64,000 nt of DNA from Elephas maximus indicus (lineage: Eukaryota; Chordata; Mammalia; Proboscidea; Elephantidae). The position numbers were made by a program, and so were the translations under genes. Of the stretch, positions 10,711-19,389 are shown piece by piece (within the stretch, counting starts at the first letter, position 1; each line of letters starts with the position of its first letter). The notes under the pieces were generated by a model that was not told where the DNA came from, made no database searches, and saw nothing but the letters and a program-made list of their open reading frames with translations. Where the stretch lies: positions 100,746,823 to 100,810,822 of the forward strand of contig NC_064822.1 in assembly GCF_024166365.1 (NCBI RefSeq), given 5' to 3'.

Positions 10711-11570
10711 TGATCCTAAATATGCAGCTGGGTTGCACACTATATGAAGAAGAATGCTGCATCAAGATCGGAGGAAGACTTATTTACCACCTGCGTTAAG
10801 ATGACAGAATCTTGCTTGCTGAAAGTGAAGAAGACTTGATCTTTCTGATGAAGATCAAAGACTACAGCCTTCAGTACGGATTACAACATAAAGAAAACAA
10901 AAATCCTCACAACTGGACCAATAAGCAACATCATGATAAACGGAGAAAATATTGAAGTTGTCAAGAATTTCATTTTCCTTGGGTCCACAATCAACACCAA
11001 TGGAAAGAGCAGTCAAAAAATCAAATGACGTATTTATTGCATTGGGCATATCTGCTGAAAAAGACCTCTTTAAAGTGTTCAAAAGCAAAGATGTCACTTT
11101 AAGGACTAAGGTGAGCCTCACCCAAGCCATGGTGTTTTCAGTCGCCTCATATGCACGTGAAAGCTGGACAATGAATAAGGAAGACTGAATTAGAATTGCT
11201 GCCTTTGAATTGCAGTGCTGATGAAGAATATTGAATATGTCATGGACTGCCAGAAGAAGGAACAAATCTATCTTGGAAGTAGTACAGCCAGAACGGTCCT
11301 TAGAAGCCAGGATGGCAGGACTTTGTCTCACATGCTTTGGACATGTTACCACGAAGGACCAGTCCCTGGAGAAGGATATCATGCTTGGTAAATTAGACGG
11401 TCAGTGAAATAGAGGAAGACCCTCAACAAGATGAATTGACACAGGGGCTGCAACAATGGGCTCAGGCATAACAACAATTGTGAGGATGGCGTAGGACCGC
11501 CAGTGTTTCATTCTACTGTATATAGAGTCGTTATGAATCGGAACTGACTCAAGGGCACCTAACAACAATA
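10711..11570 (+). mobile_element. truncated RTE retrotransposon (RT C-terminal part and 3' end)
   Basis: GCATCAAGATCGGAGGAAGACTTA.. to ..GACTCAAGGGCACCTAACAACAATAACAG. Broken frames show the RTE signatures FLGSTINTNG, KVFKSKDVTLRTKV, QAMVFSV and SWTMNKED. Multiple frameshifts and stops make it inactive. The 3' end GTTATGAATCGGAACTGACTC is shared with AfroSINE tails, consistent with RTE machinery mobilising those SINEs. Confidence 0.9.
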
Positions 11571-11590
11571 ACAGGTTGCGAACTACTGGA
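11571..11590 (+). mobile_element. MER5A right terminus, separated by insertion
   Basis: GGTTGCGAACTACTGG corresponds to the MER5A end GGTTGAGAACCACTG, confirming that the tRNA-Gly/RTE composite interrupted this element. Confidence 0.65.
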
Positions 11591-11689
11591 CAAGTAAATT
11601 GTATTTCCATCACTGTTCAAGTGGAGACAATGAAAAAACAAGTTTTGATTATCTGGGCAGAAATGCTCCAAGTAAATAGGAAATTTCAG

Positions 11690-11812
11690 TACATTCACAA
11701 CTATTATTTCAATCCTCACAGCAACCCTGCAAGACAGGTTAGGCAGCAGTTCCTTCCACAGGCAGCTCAGGTTCAGAGAAGAGAAGTTACTTCCTCAAGG
11801 TCCCTGCGTTCT
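11690..11812 (-). repeat. MIR SINE (degenerate)
   Basis: AATCCTCACAGCAACCCTGCAAGACAGGTTAGG..GGTTCAGAGAAGAGAAGTTACTTCCTCAAGGTC is the MIR reverse pattern. Confidence 0.75.
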
Positions 11813-11882
11813 AGTTCTCTGCAAGCCTGAAAGCCAAGACCCCTGCTTACCACCAGGATGTGAATTAACTTCATTAGTGTTC

Positions 11883-12092
11883 AGAGTCCTGGGCGGTGCA
11901 ACTGGTTAAGTGCTTGACTACTAGCCGAAAGGTCGGCTCTTCGACCCGCACCAGCAGCGCCTCAGGAGACAGGCCTGGTGCTTTGCTTCCTAAAAGCCTT
12001 GAAAACCTTATGGAGCAGTTCTACTCTGCACAAAAGGGGTCACATGAGGTCACCATGAATTGGAATCAATTCCTCAGCAACTATCAACAACA
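11883..12092 (+). repeat. AfroSINE (long subtype)
   Basis: AGAGTCCTGGGCGGTGCAACTGGTTAAGTG..AGGAGACAGGCCTGGTGCTTTGC..ACCATGAATTGGAATCAATTCC with an AACTATCAACAACAG tail. Confidence 0.9.
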
Positions 12093-12130
12093 GTGCTCGG
12101 AGTTGGGCAGGGACATACTCAAGTTACTGG

Positions 12131-12332
12131 ACGCCCTTGGTGGCAAGGAAGGTTAAGTGCTTGACTACTAACCAAAAGGTTGGCAGTTTGAATGCACCCA
12201 GAGGTGCTTTGGAAGAAAGGGCTGGTGATCTGCTTCTGAAAGGTCCGTCACGAAAACCCTACAGAGCACGGTTTTACTCTGCACACATGGGTTCACCATG
12301 AGTTGGTATCAATTCAACAGCAAACGGTGGTT
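12131..12332 (+). repeat. AfroSINE (long subtype)
   Basis: CGCCCTTGGTGGCAAGGAAGGTTAAGTGC..ACCAAAAGGTTGGCAG..CATGAGTTGGTATCAATTCAAC, a head-to-tail neighbour of the previous copy. Confidence 0.9.
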
Positions 12333-13144
12333 GTTGGGACTCAAGCTACTTGTGGTTTGGGAAGTCAGCTTCCTTAGGACCAAGAGGTTTCTTAGCCCAC
12401 AGAGACAGCAGGTGCCGATCACATGTAGACTGGCACGCACCCGCTACTGGAGGAGACCAAGCTCCTCCCTAGGCAGCTGTATGCTGAGACCCTTCAGGTG
12501 CCAGACCCGCAATGGGAGGTGCCAGCTCTCCAGGCCTCTAGCAAAGCCTCCAGCCCCCGCCCCCCATCCCCACACAACCCTCTCCACTCAAGCAATGACT
12601 ACAGTTTTTAAAATACATTTTTTTCAGATCACACAACCACGTTCACTATAGAAAACTTGAAAGTCAAAGAAAAACAAAAAAACCTTCTGCTACTCAGCAG
12701 TAATGCCTACTAATAGTTTGTATTTTTCATCATTTTTTGAAAAGAAAATTAGGATAGTGCATGTAGTTTGTGTTCTGTTTTTTTTTCTCCACTTCATGTA
12801 ATAGGAGAGCTTTCTCCCATTTTTTCTCCCTGCGAACATTTAAAATAGCTGCAAAATACATCCACAGGAATGACCCGTTTTTTATTTGAACGATTCCCCT
12901 CCAGGTTTCCCTTCTGGAGAGTATGGCCCTTTTAAGGCTCTATGCAGTTTTCAAACTACCTTTCAGAAAAATTGTACTAATTGGTATTCCCTCTGCTAGT
13001 AAGTTTGCTCATGGCACTCTTGTCAGAATTGGAAAATTTAGTTTATTTATGAAAGATAATGTACAGCATTGTGTTTTACTGTGAGGCTGAACACGTTTTT
13101 CACGTTTATTAACCACTTCTACTGAGCCATTTGAAGACTTTGAG
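12333..13144. other. intergenic, old LINE-like DNA, no gene
   Basis: A G/C-richer patch at 12340-12600, then L1-like text (ATTGTACTAATTGGTATTCCCTCTGC). No open frame that I can support. Confidence 0.4.
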
Positions 13145-13575
13145 CAGAGTGATCTCTTCAAAATGTGAATCTGATCATGTCAAGCACCTCCTGCTGAAAA
13201 GCTTTTTTTTGTCCAGTATAATGCCTTAGAAAGTCCCCACCAATCTCCAGCCACTCTACGCCCAGGGTTGCAGTGCTACCTCTGCCCGCGCGCCTTTTGC
13301 ACCTGCTATTCCCTCTGCCAGCACATCCTTTCCGTTTGCCTCTCATTCAGCTTTTAGCTCTTACTTAAAGGATCACCTCCCTCAGGGACCCTCCCTGACC
13401 GGTCCTTAGGTCCTATTATCCTACCATAGATTTTTTAAGAGCCTCCCCTAGTCCTCTCATTTGTAGCCTGTTTTCTCCACCATCTTGTATAGCTCCAGGA
13501 TAGGAATCGTTTTGCTCACTCTTCTCTTGTGTGCAACACACACACAGAGCTGGCACTACCTGTTGAATAAATAAT
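13145..13575 (+). repeat. L2 LINE 3' end
   Basis: CACCTCCCTCAGGGACCCTCCCTGACCGG.., AGCTCCAGGATAGGAATCG.., CTACCTGTTGAATAAATAATG follow the order of an ancient L2 3' end. Confidence 0.8.
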
Positions 13576-13974
13576 GCAGAATATGACCAAAGCTGTGCTA
13601 TTGGAAGACGGGAACGTCTAAGATGAACTGGGGTGTATAGAATCAGTTTAGAAATGAAAGGAGCTATTGCAAAGACTTAATACAGAGGAAACGGAAATGG
13701 CAACTTTTTGAGAAAATGGTGATGGGGTAATGGGGAAGAATTCATTAAAGATGGCTTCAAGATTAAAGGTTTAAAAGCTCCAGGATAGGAAAAACAAAAA
13801 TGTTATTAAACAAAAAGAGACAGAGGACGAGTTAAATCTTTTCCTCATTCCTTCTTCCCTCAAGCAAAGTGAGTTGCTTCCCCTTCTGTGTTCTCAGCAG
13901 GTTATTCACTTCTCTAGCTCAGCAATTACTTGTATGTGTCGTTATATGTTAGTTGTATCTGGGAGCTTAATGTA
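13576..13974. other. intergenic stretch, nothing recognised
   Basis: Unique-looking A/G-rich spacer between L2 and MIR elements. Confidence 0.4.
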
Positions 13975-14165
13975 ACACCCCAAGCATGGACTTTGGCGTC
14001 TACCAATCTCAAGTCTGAATCCTGGATCCATCACTAAGTAGCTGTGTAATTTGAACAACTCAGTTAATCCTTCATGAGTCTCAATTTTTCGCCAGAAAAA
14101 GGATAACAGAATTGGTTTTATAGATTAAATGAGGTGATACCTGTTTTGCAGAGTGCTAGTTGTTA
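13975..14165 (+). repeat. MIR SINE
   Basis: GCATGGACTTTGGCGTCTACCAATCTC..CACTAAGTAGCTGTGTAATTTGAAC..AGATTAAATGAGGTGATACC, in MIR order. Confidence 0.8.
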
Positions 14166-14298
14166 CTGTATTATTCCTTTAGAAGATTATGGTAAGATTA
14201 AACCTGACAATATATGCAAAGAATCTATGAATGTCTGCCACACAGTAAGTGTACATTGTTTGATGAAGAACCGAATGTTCATTAAAACCCTATGAACA

Positions 14299-14501
14299 GT
14301 ACCAGCTACCTTGAGGTTGATTCCAACTCATGGCAACCCCGTGTGTGTCCGAGTACAACCGTGTTCCACAGGGTTTTCAATGGCTGATTTTTTTCAGAAG
14401 TAGGTCACCACACCTTTCTTCTGAGGCGCCTGAGCGAACTTGAACCTCCAACATTTTGGGTAGAAGCAAAGCACACTAACCATTTACAACACCCAGGGAC
14501 T
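14299..14501 (-). repeat. AfroSINE (long subtype)
   Basis: CCAGCTACCTTGAGGTTGATTCCAACTCATGGCAACCCC..GGGTTTTCAATGGCTG..CTGAGGCGCCTGAGC..CACCCAGGGAC, reverse. Confidence 0.9.
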
Positions 14502-14580
14502 TCTTATCAGTAACAGAATTAATCTTATGTGCTTAGTCACAATACTAAAGAATGAATTAAAGGTAGACGATAAGCTCAGG

Positions 14581-14745
14581 GGAAACCCTGGTGGCGTAGC
14601 GGTTAAGGCTGCTAACCAAAGGGTAGGCAGTTCAAATCCGCCAGGTGCTCCTTGGAAACTCTATGGTGCAGTTCTACTCTGTCCTATAGGGTCGCTATGA
14701 GTCGGAATTGACTCACCGGCACTGGGTTTGGTTTTTTGGTTTGGT
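14581..14745 (+). repeat. AfroSINE, first of a same-target pair
   Basis: Complete young-looking copy GGAAACCCTGGTGGCGTAGC..GGCACTGGGTTTGGTTTTTTGG. Target repeat ATAAGCTCAGG at 14570-14580 and 14746-14756. Confidence 0.96.
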
Positions 14746-14756
14746 ATAAGCTCAGG

Positions 14757-14923
14757 TGGAAACCCTGGTGGCATAGTGGTTAAGTGCCATGGCTGCTAAC
14801 CAAGAGGTCGGCAGTTCAAATCCACTACGCGCTCCTTGGAAACTCTATGGGGAAGTTCTACTCTGCCCTATAGGGTCGCTATGAGTCAGAATCGACTCAA
14901 CAGCAGTGGGTTTGGTTTTGGTT
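14757..14923 (+). repeat. AfroSINE, second of a same-target pair
   Basis: Complete copy GGAAACCCTGGTGGCATAGTGG..AGCAGTGGGTTTGGTTTTGG, bounded by ATAAGCTCAGG at 14746-14756 and 14924-14934. Confidence 0.96.
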
Positions 14924-15166
14924 ATAAGCTCAGGTATTGTTAAGAATATAAATTTGGTAGGCTCCTTTTAGAGAGCAATTTGGCAATACCTATGAAAATT
15001 TAAAATGTGCCTATCATGGAATTCAATTTAACCTAGGACAGTACCTGGGTTATGAATGAGATCCGCTCCTGTCTTAAAGCCGAATTTGCAGGTAAGTCTA
15101 AACAGGTCCATACACATCTTAGTGTCAAATGTCTTAGTATATATTTTACCTTTCTGTGCATATAAA

Positions 15167-15333
15167 AGAAACCCTGGTGGTGTAGTGGTTCAGTACTATG
15201 GCTGCTAACCAAAAGGTTGGCAGTTCAAATCGGCCAGGCGCTCCTTGGAAACTCTACAGGGCAGTTCTATTCTGTCCTATAAAGTAGCTATGAATTGGAA
15301 TCTACTCGACGGCTGTGGGTTTGGTTTTGGTGG
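15167..15333 (+). repeat. AfroSINE, first of a second same-target pair
   Basis: GAAACCCTGGTGGTGTAGTGG..GACGGCTGTGGGTTTGGTTTTGG. Target repeat GTGCATATAAA at 15156-15166 and 15334-15344. Confidence 0.95.
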
Positions 15334-15344
15334 GTGCATATAAA

Positions 15345-15507
15345 GGAAACCCTGGTGGCGCAATGGTTAAGCGCTACAGGGGCTAACAAAACTGTTGGCG
15401 ATTCTAATCCACCAAGCACTCCTCGGAAACTCTGTGGGGCAGTTCTACTCTCTCCTATGCAGTCACTATGAGTCGGAATCGACTTGACGGCAACAGGCTT
15501 GGTTTTT
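15345..15507 (+). repeat. AfroSINE, second of a second same-target pair
   Basis: GGAAACCCTGGTGGCGCAATGG..GACGGCAACAGGCTTGG. Left target copy GTGCATATAAA at 15334-15344. The right copy has diverged to GTACATGTAAA at 15508-15518. Confidence 0.94.
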
Positions 15508-16577
15508 GTACATGTAAAGCACTTAAACACTTCCAATCCGTGCAATGTTTTTCACGAGTGTCATAGTGTATGTTTGTTATTACAGACCACTGTATAAAAC
15601 TCAAATTTTACATATAACAGGCTTTATAAGCAGTCTGTTCTTAAGTACGAGTTGTCCATAAGTCGAACGTTCATAACCTGGGAACTGCCTGTATACAAAA
15701 ATACAGAGGTTCAGATAGTCTTAGTCACAAAGGATGTTCATTAAAGCATTGTTTCTAATAGTATCTGCACATAACTTGTGTCCACAAACAGAATGTAACC
15801 ATTATGAAGGACAGGGCACATTCATATGTATTAACATTGGAATATATCATCAATTATTAAAGGGGGTAGGGCTCCAGAGGTTTACATCTGCAGGGAATGT
15901 GCTAGGGAAAAATACATCAGTGTGGAAAAATAAACAATATCCAGCCTTCCTAGTGGCTTTTTTTCTGGAGAGAAAATCAGCTTAGGAAAATGTTTTATAT
16001 TAAATATGATTAATTAAAAAAATTACACATCAAGCATGCACATATATTAAAACAATTTTGTAATGAAATAAAAACTGACCAGGAAATTCTACGAATTAAT
16101 CCCAAGAACAAAACTTGAAATGGGTACAAAGATACAGGTATAAAGATGTTTACATTGGTCTTATTTATATTAGTAAAATGTAGAACTAACAATATCCAAC
16201 AGTAGAGATTTAAGTAATGGTACATCTGTGTAATAGAATATATACACGTAGCCATTAAAAGTCACAGAATTTTTCTTAAGATGGACGATGGAAAATATGC
16301 AATAGATCACTAAGTGAAAAAGCTAGGTTACAAAATAGTTTAATAGCTGATCAGTGTTAAAAGTCATTACCTTTGAATGGTAGAATGCTTTTTCTCCCTT
16401 TTTCAGTTTCTTCCCTCTTTACAAATTTACTGAAGTTTCTCTAACTTTTCAATTATTGTGTAATTAGAACTGGAGCTTGGACACGATGCTCTGCTACAAA
16501 AGCAAGAAACACTTCTATGTATTTGTAAAAGCCACCATTTCTCAGGAATCTGAATAAGATGTTAGAGACACTACTTT

Positions 16578-19242
16578 TTTTATCAAAAGAATTTATTAGA
16601 AAATATTACACACTACATGTCTGAGTATTGGTTCAGTAGACAGCACTCCATCCTCAATCTACAGCGTCTCATGGACCCTGGGGTAACCACTGTGCTTCTG
16701 AAGCTACATCTTTGGGATGGAACATTCCAGCAGTATACATTGTGGTCAATTAAAGGAGTATAATGGAGAAAAAGTGATAATTATCAAGGAAAAAAAAATC
16801 ATAGAACTTTTGGGGTGTTAAAATAATGGGTAACCACTTTTAGTCTCACAATTCTAGGCACCTCTAAGCCGAAAACATAACTCAATGTGACTGGTGAGTT
16901 AAAGGGACCAAGGTTTCAAAGGTTAATACTGACCCTTCATAAATAACAAGAGGAATCTGTAACCCCACAACGTTTTTAAGTTTGTACACATGCAAAATTA
17001 ATGTGATTAAAAAAAAAAAAAAGGAACGGGGAATACTAAAGCAACGTATTTTGTTAACATAAAACATGCATTCTAAGATACATTCTTAAATACCTCAAAG
17101 TTTAAGAAAACCTACTGTTTGGATTCCAATTCAGTAACATTCTTCATTAGTTATTTAAATGCAGTCTAACTAGTGTCCCCACAGGATATGAGACACATGC
17201 TTGTTATTTTCAAGAAAGGTGGAAATAATTCAAGGGACTGCTACCAGATATGAGACTTTAATTCTTGACCACACCACCTAGTTTTTTTTTTCTTTTTCCA
17301 ACAACTTGTTTGCAAAAGCTAAACAGTATAAAGCAAATTTTCAAATGTCATCCAACTCCCAAATGTCACTGAAAGTAAACACAGGAAAAGTATGCACTGT
17401 GGGATTAATCAGCTTAGGCACCGCAATTTGCTACAAATTTTTCGAAGTGTGAATCAGCCTTAACTCAGAAGAAAGGGAAAGTTCACACAACTGTTTCTGG
17501 AGTTCAAAACTGAAACGATTGAGGTGGTGTGGTTTGATATCTGAAACACTGTTTCTCTATTAGAAGAAATATACTTCCAAACTTCTTTACCCATCATAAT
17601 CTAAACAAAAACTTTAATAAAATATTACACAAGTCAGTAGAATACCACATTACAATTGCCCAGAAATGCAGAATAATGATCAAAAACTGCTTGGAAGTAT
17701 TTCTAATACTTTTAAGGGTTATACACACAACTTAACAAAGATTATGAACAAGAACAATCATTATTGGGGCAACATTTCGAAATATTTCGCCTATCAAACC
17801 TAGCACCAGGAAAGTATGCACATGAAACTGAGAAACAGATTAACCTTTGCTTCAGAGAAGTACAGTCCTACAGAGTATTGCTCTCACTAGTTTATCAAGT
17901 AAAAGGGTCAGTCTGTCTCACTGAGGCTTATCTTTCTTGGAGCCATTAACACCTGGATCTGAACACCTCTCCAGTTATTTGGTTTCTATTTAATATTGTT
18001 CTACTGGAATGAAAGACAATTTGTCATAGAGAGAACCCATTTTTTTTTTTCAAGATGTCAATCAAAATAATCTCTATAAAACTTTTTAACTTACCTTCTA
18101 TAAAAATTAGCATATTCAAGCACTTAAAAAAATAACCAAATACCTAGTCCCTGAAAGCATAACCAAGACTCATGATTTAATTCCTCTCCTTCTCCAAAAC
18201 ACAGGTTTTTAAGGTTGAGAATTCTGCAGCATGGTTAAAGGCTGCCATCTGGTCACCAAACCAACACTTTATTCATTGTAAAGCGTTTGGAGATTTCTCA
18301 AGAGTAAATAATTTTAATTCATGATTAGACAGATGAGGAATACCATGAATGCCAGTGCAGTTAGTCTCATATTTCTACCTTAGCCCCAAGGAAGGCGGAG
18401 GTGGGGGGGTCCTCCACGTAACGGCAATTCACCAGCTGGCACAATTTATTATCTCCGATGGGGAGAAGACATTATAAAGAACCTAATTTTTCCAAAGTCA
18501 ACACTTTTTCCAAACAAGTCTTTCAAATTCAACAAAAATTTTAGACTGCTAAAATTGTAATCTAGAAAATCAAACTGCTTCATCTCAATTGGGGGAAAAA
18601 AAAAAGGCACAAAAGAAAAACAAGCAGCATAACCTTTATTTGGTGATACAATAAGTGAAGAGTGTCCCAAAGTTTTGAACACTAAATTTTACTCATGTGA
18701 TTAACATTTTCTATCTAAGCAATCTACTCAGATGTGTGCTTCTTTAAAAATACACATTAAGAACCCTGCAACTGGTATGTTCTGTTAATATTAGAAATAT
18801 TTTTCTTAATACATTATTTAAATTTCTATGATTAGAGGGAAAAATCATAAAGATTATACTTTATTTTTTAGCCTGACAGAATAAATGTAATATATATATA
18901 TCTCTTCCAAAACCAGTGCACTTAGAAAGTTTCTAATTTATGCACTTCATTGTTCAAATCAAAAAGCTATACATCTTCCATCATCCACACTGTAACACGG
19001 TCATAGTAAAAATGCACATTCCTTCAAACCTTTACTTCCCCTTGCATTTATTTGGGGAAAAAAAGGATATAGAAGTTACGGTGCACAACTATATTTATTT
19101 AGAACAAAACATTATATCCTACATTAAAAAAAAATAATTTTATCAAAACCAAATTTCAATCACAGCTGTGTATGATTTTCAGTCCATGCTGAAATTGCAC
19201 TTTGCAGACAGCCTGACAGCGTCCTTTACAGCATTCCTCCTT
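16578..19242 (-). other. SCAF11: inferred SCAF11 3' UTR
   Basis: About 2.65 kb follow the stop codon without any SINE or LINE I can recognise. The intergenic DNA just beyond is packed with repeats, which fits a long transcribed 3' UTR of the size I recall for human SCAF11. The sequence is A/T-rich with several AATAAA hexamers on the minus strand (complements near 18268, 18631, 19048 and 19096), so shorter alternative ends are possible. The distal end is set from the last AATAAA at 16597-16592 and is an inference. Confidence 0.65.
16592..16597 (-). promoter_or_regulatory. candidate distal poly(A) signal AATAAA
   Basis: AATAAA reads on the minus strand at 16597-16592. A mildly GT-containing stretch (AGTAGTGTCT) follows 20-30 bases downstream, which would put cleavage near 16575-16580. 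It lies at the boundary between the repeat-free 3' UTR and L1M-derived intergenic DNA. Confidence 0.5.
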
Positions 19243-19389
19243 TCAGCCTACGTTTTTTTCAGTGGACACAGGTTCCTCCAGGCTTTTCTTTTGGCTCCCC
19301 TTCCGTGAATATTTGTATTTGTCCACATAGGCTTTAACCAGGTTCGCCACTTTCGTAGAATTTACTTCTCCACTCTTACTGTGACAAAC
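19243..19389 (-). CDS. SCAF11: SCAF11 last coding exon and stop codon
   Basis: This exon encodes 48 residues, [20 protein letters not shown] then [15 protein letters not shown] and a tail ending STEKNVG, with TGA at 19245-19243. The acceptor is TTTCTCAG. It completes the C-terminal helical domain. The same exon continues into the 3' UTR. Nearly identical to the human C-terminus. Confidence 0.96.
   Translation of the reverse strand, partial: VCHSKSGEVNSTKVANLVKAYVDKYKYSRKGSQKKSLEEPVSTEKNVG

Larger units (their letters stand above)
15036..15693. mobile_element. Tigger-like (TcMar) non-autonomous DNA transposon carrying two SINEs
   Basis: The left end GGACAGTACCTGGGTTATGAATGAG is inverted at the right end CGTTCATAACCTGGGAACTGCCTG. 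The inside has TTCTTAAGTACGAGTTGTCCATAAGTCGAA, which is Tigger-like. TA dinucleotides sit at both borders (15034-15035 and right after the right end), as expected for Tc/mariner insertion. Without the two SINEs it would be about 310 bp. Confidence 0.7.
14935..16420 (+). repeat. L1M 3' part, interrupted
   Basis: TTAGAGAGCAATTTGGCAATACC.., AGGATGTTCATTAAAGCATTG.., TAATGGTACATCTGTGTAATAGAATATATACACGTAGCCATTAAAA.. and ACTAAGTGAAAAAGCTAGGTTAC follow the order of an old L1 3' end. It is split by a Tigger-like element at 15036-15693. Confidence 0.7.

Noticed and set aside
11896-12651. Plus-strand frames of 86 and 117 codons
   Set aside because: They translate AfroSINE copies and adjacent DNA. No gene support.
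14581-15507. Regularly spaced similar units suggesting a CRISPR-like or satellite array
   Set aside because: The units are about 165-bp SINEs with individual target duplications in a vertebrate genome. No CRISPR or satellite is present.
1-16577. 3' end of the gene ARID2, which neighbours SCAF11 tail-to-tail in human
   Set aside because: No ARID2 coding exon or recognisable 3' UTR was found, so it probably lies off the left edge.
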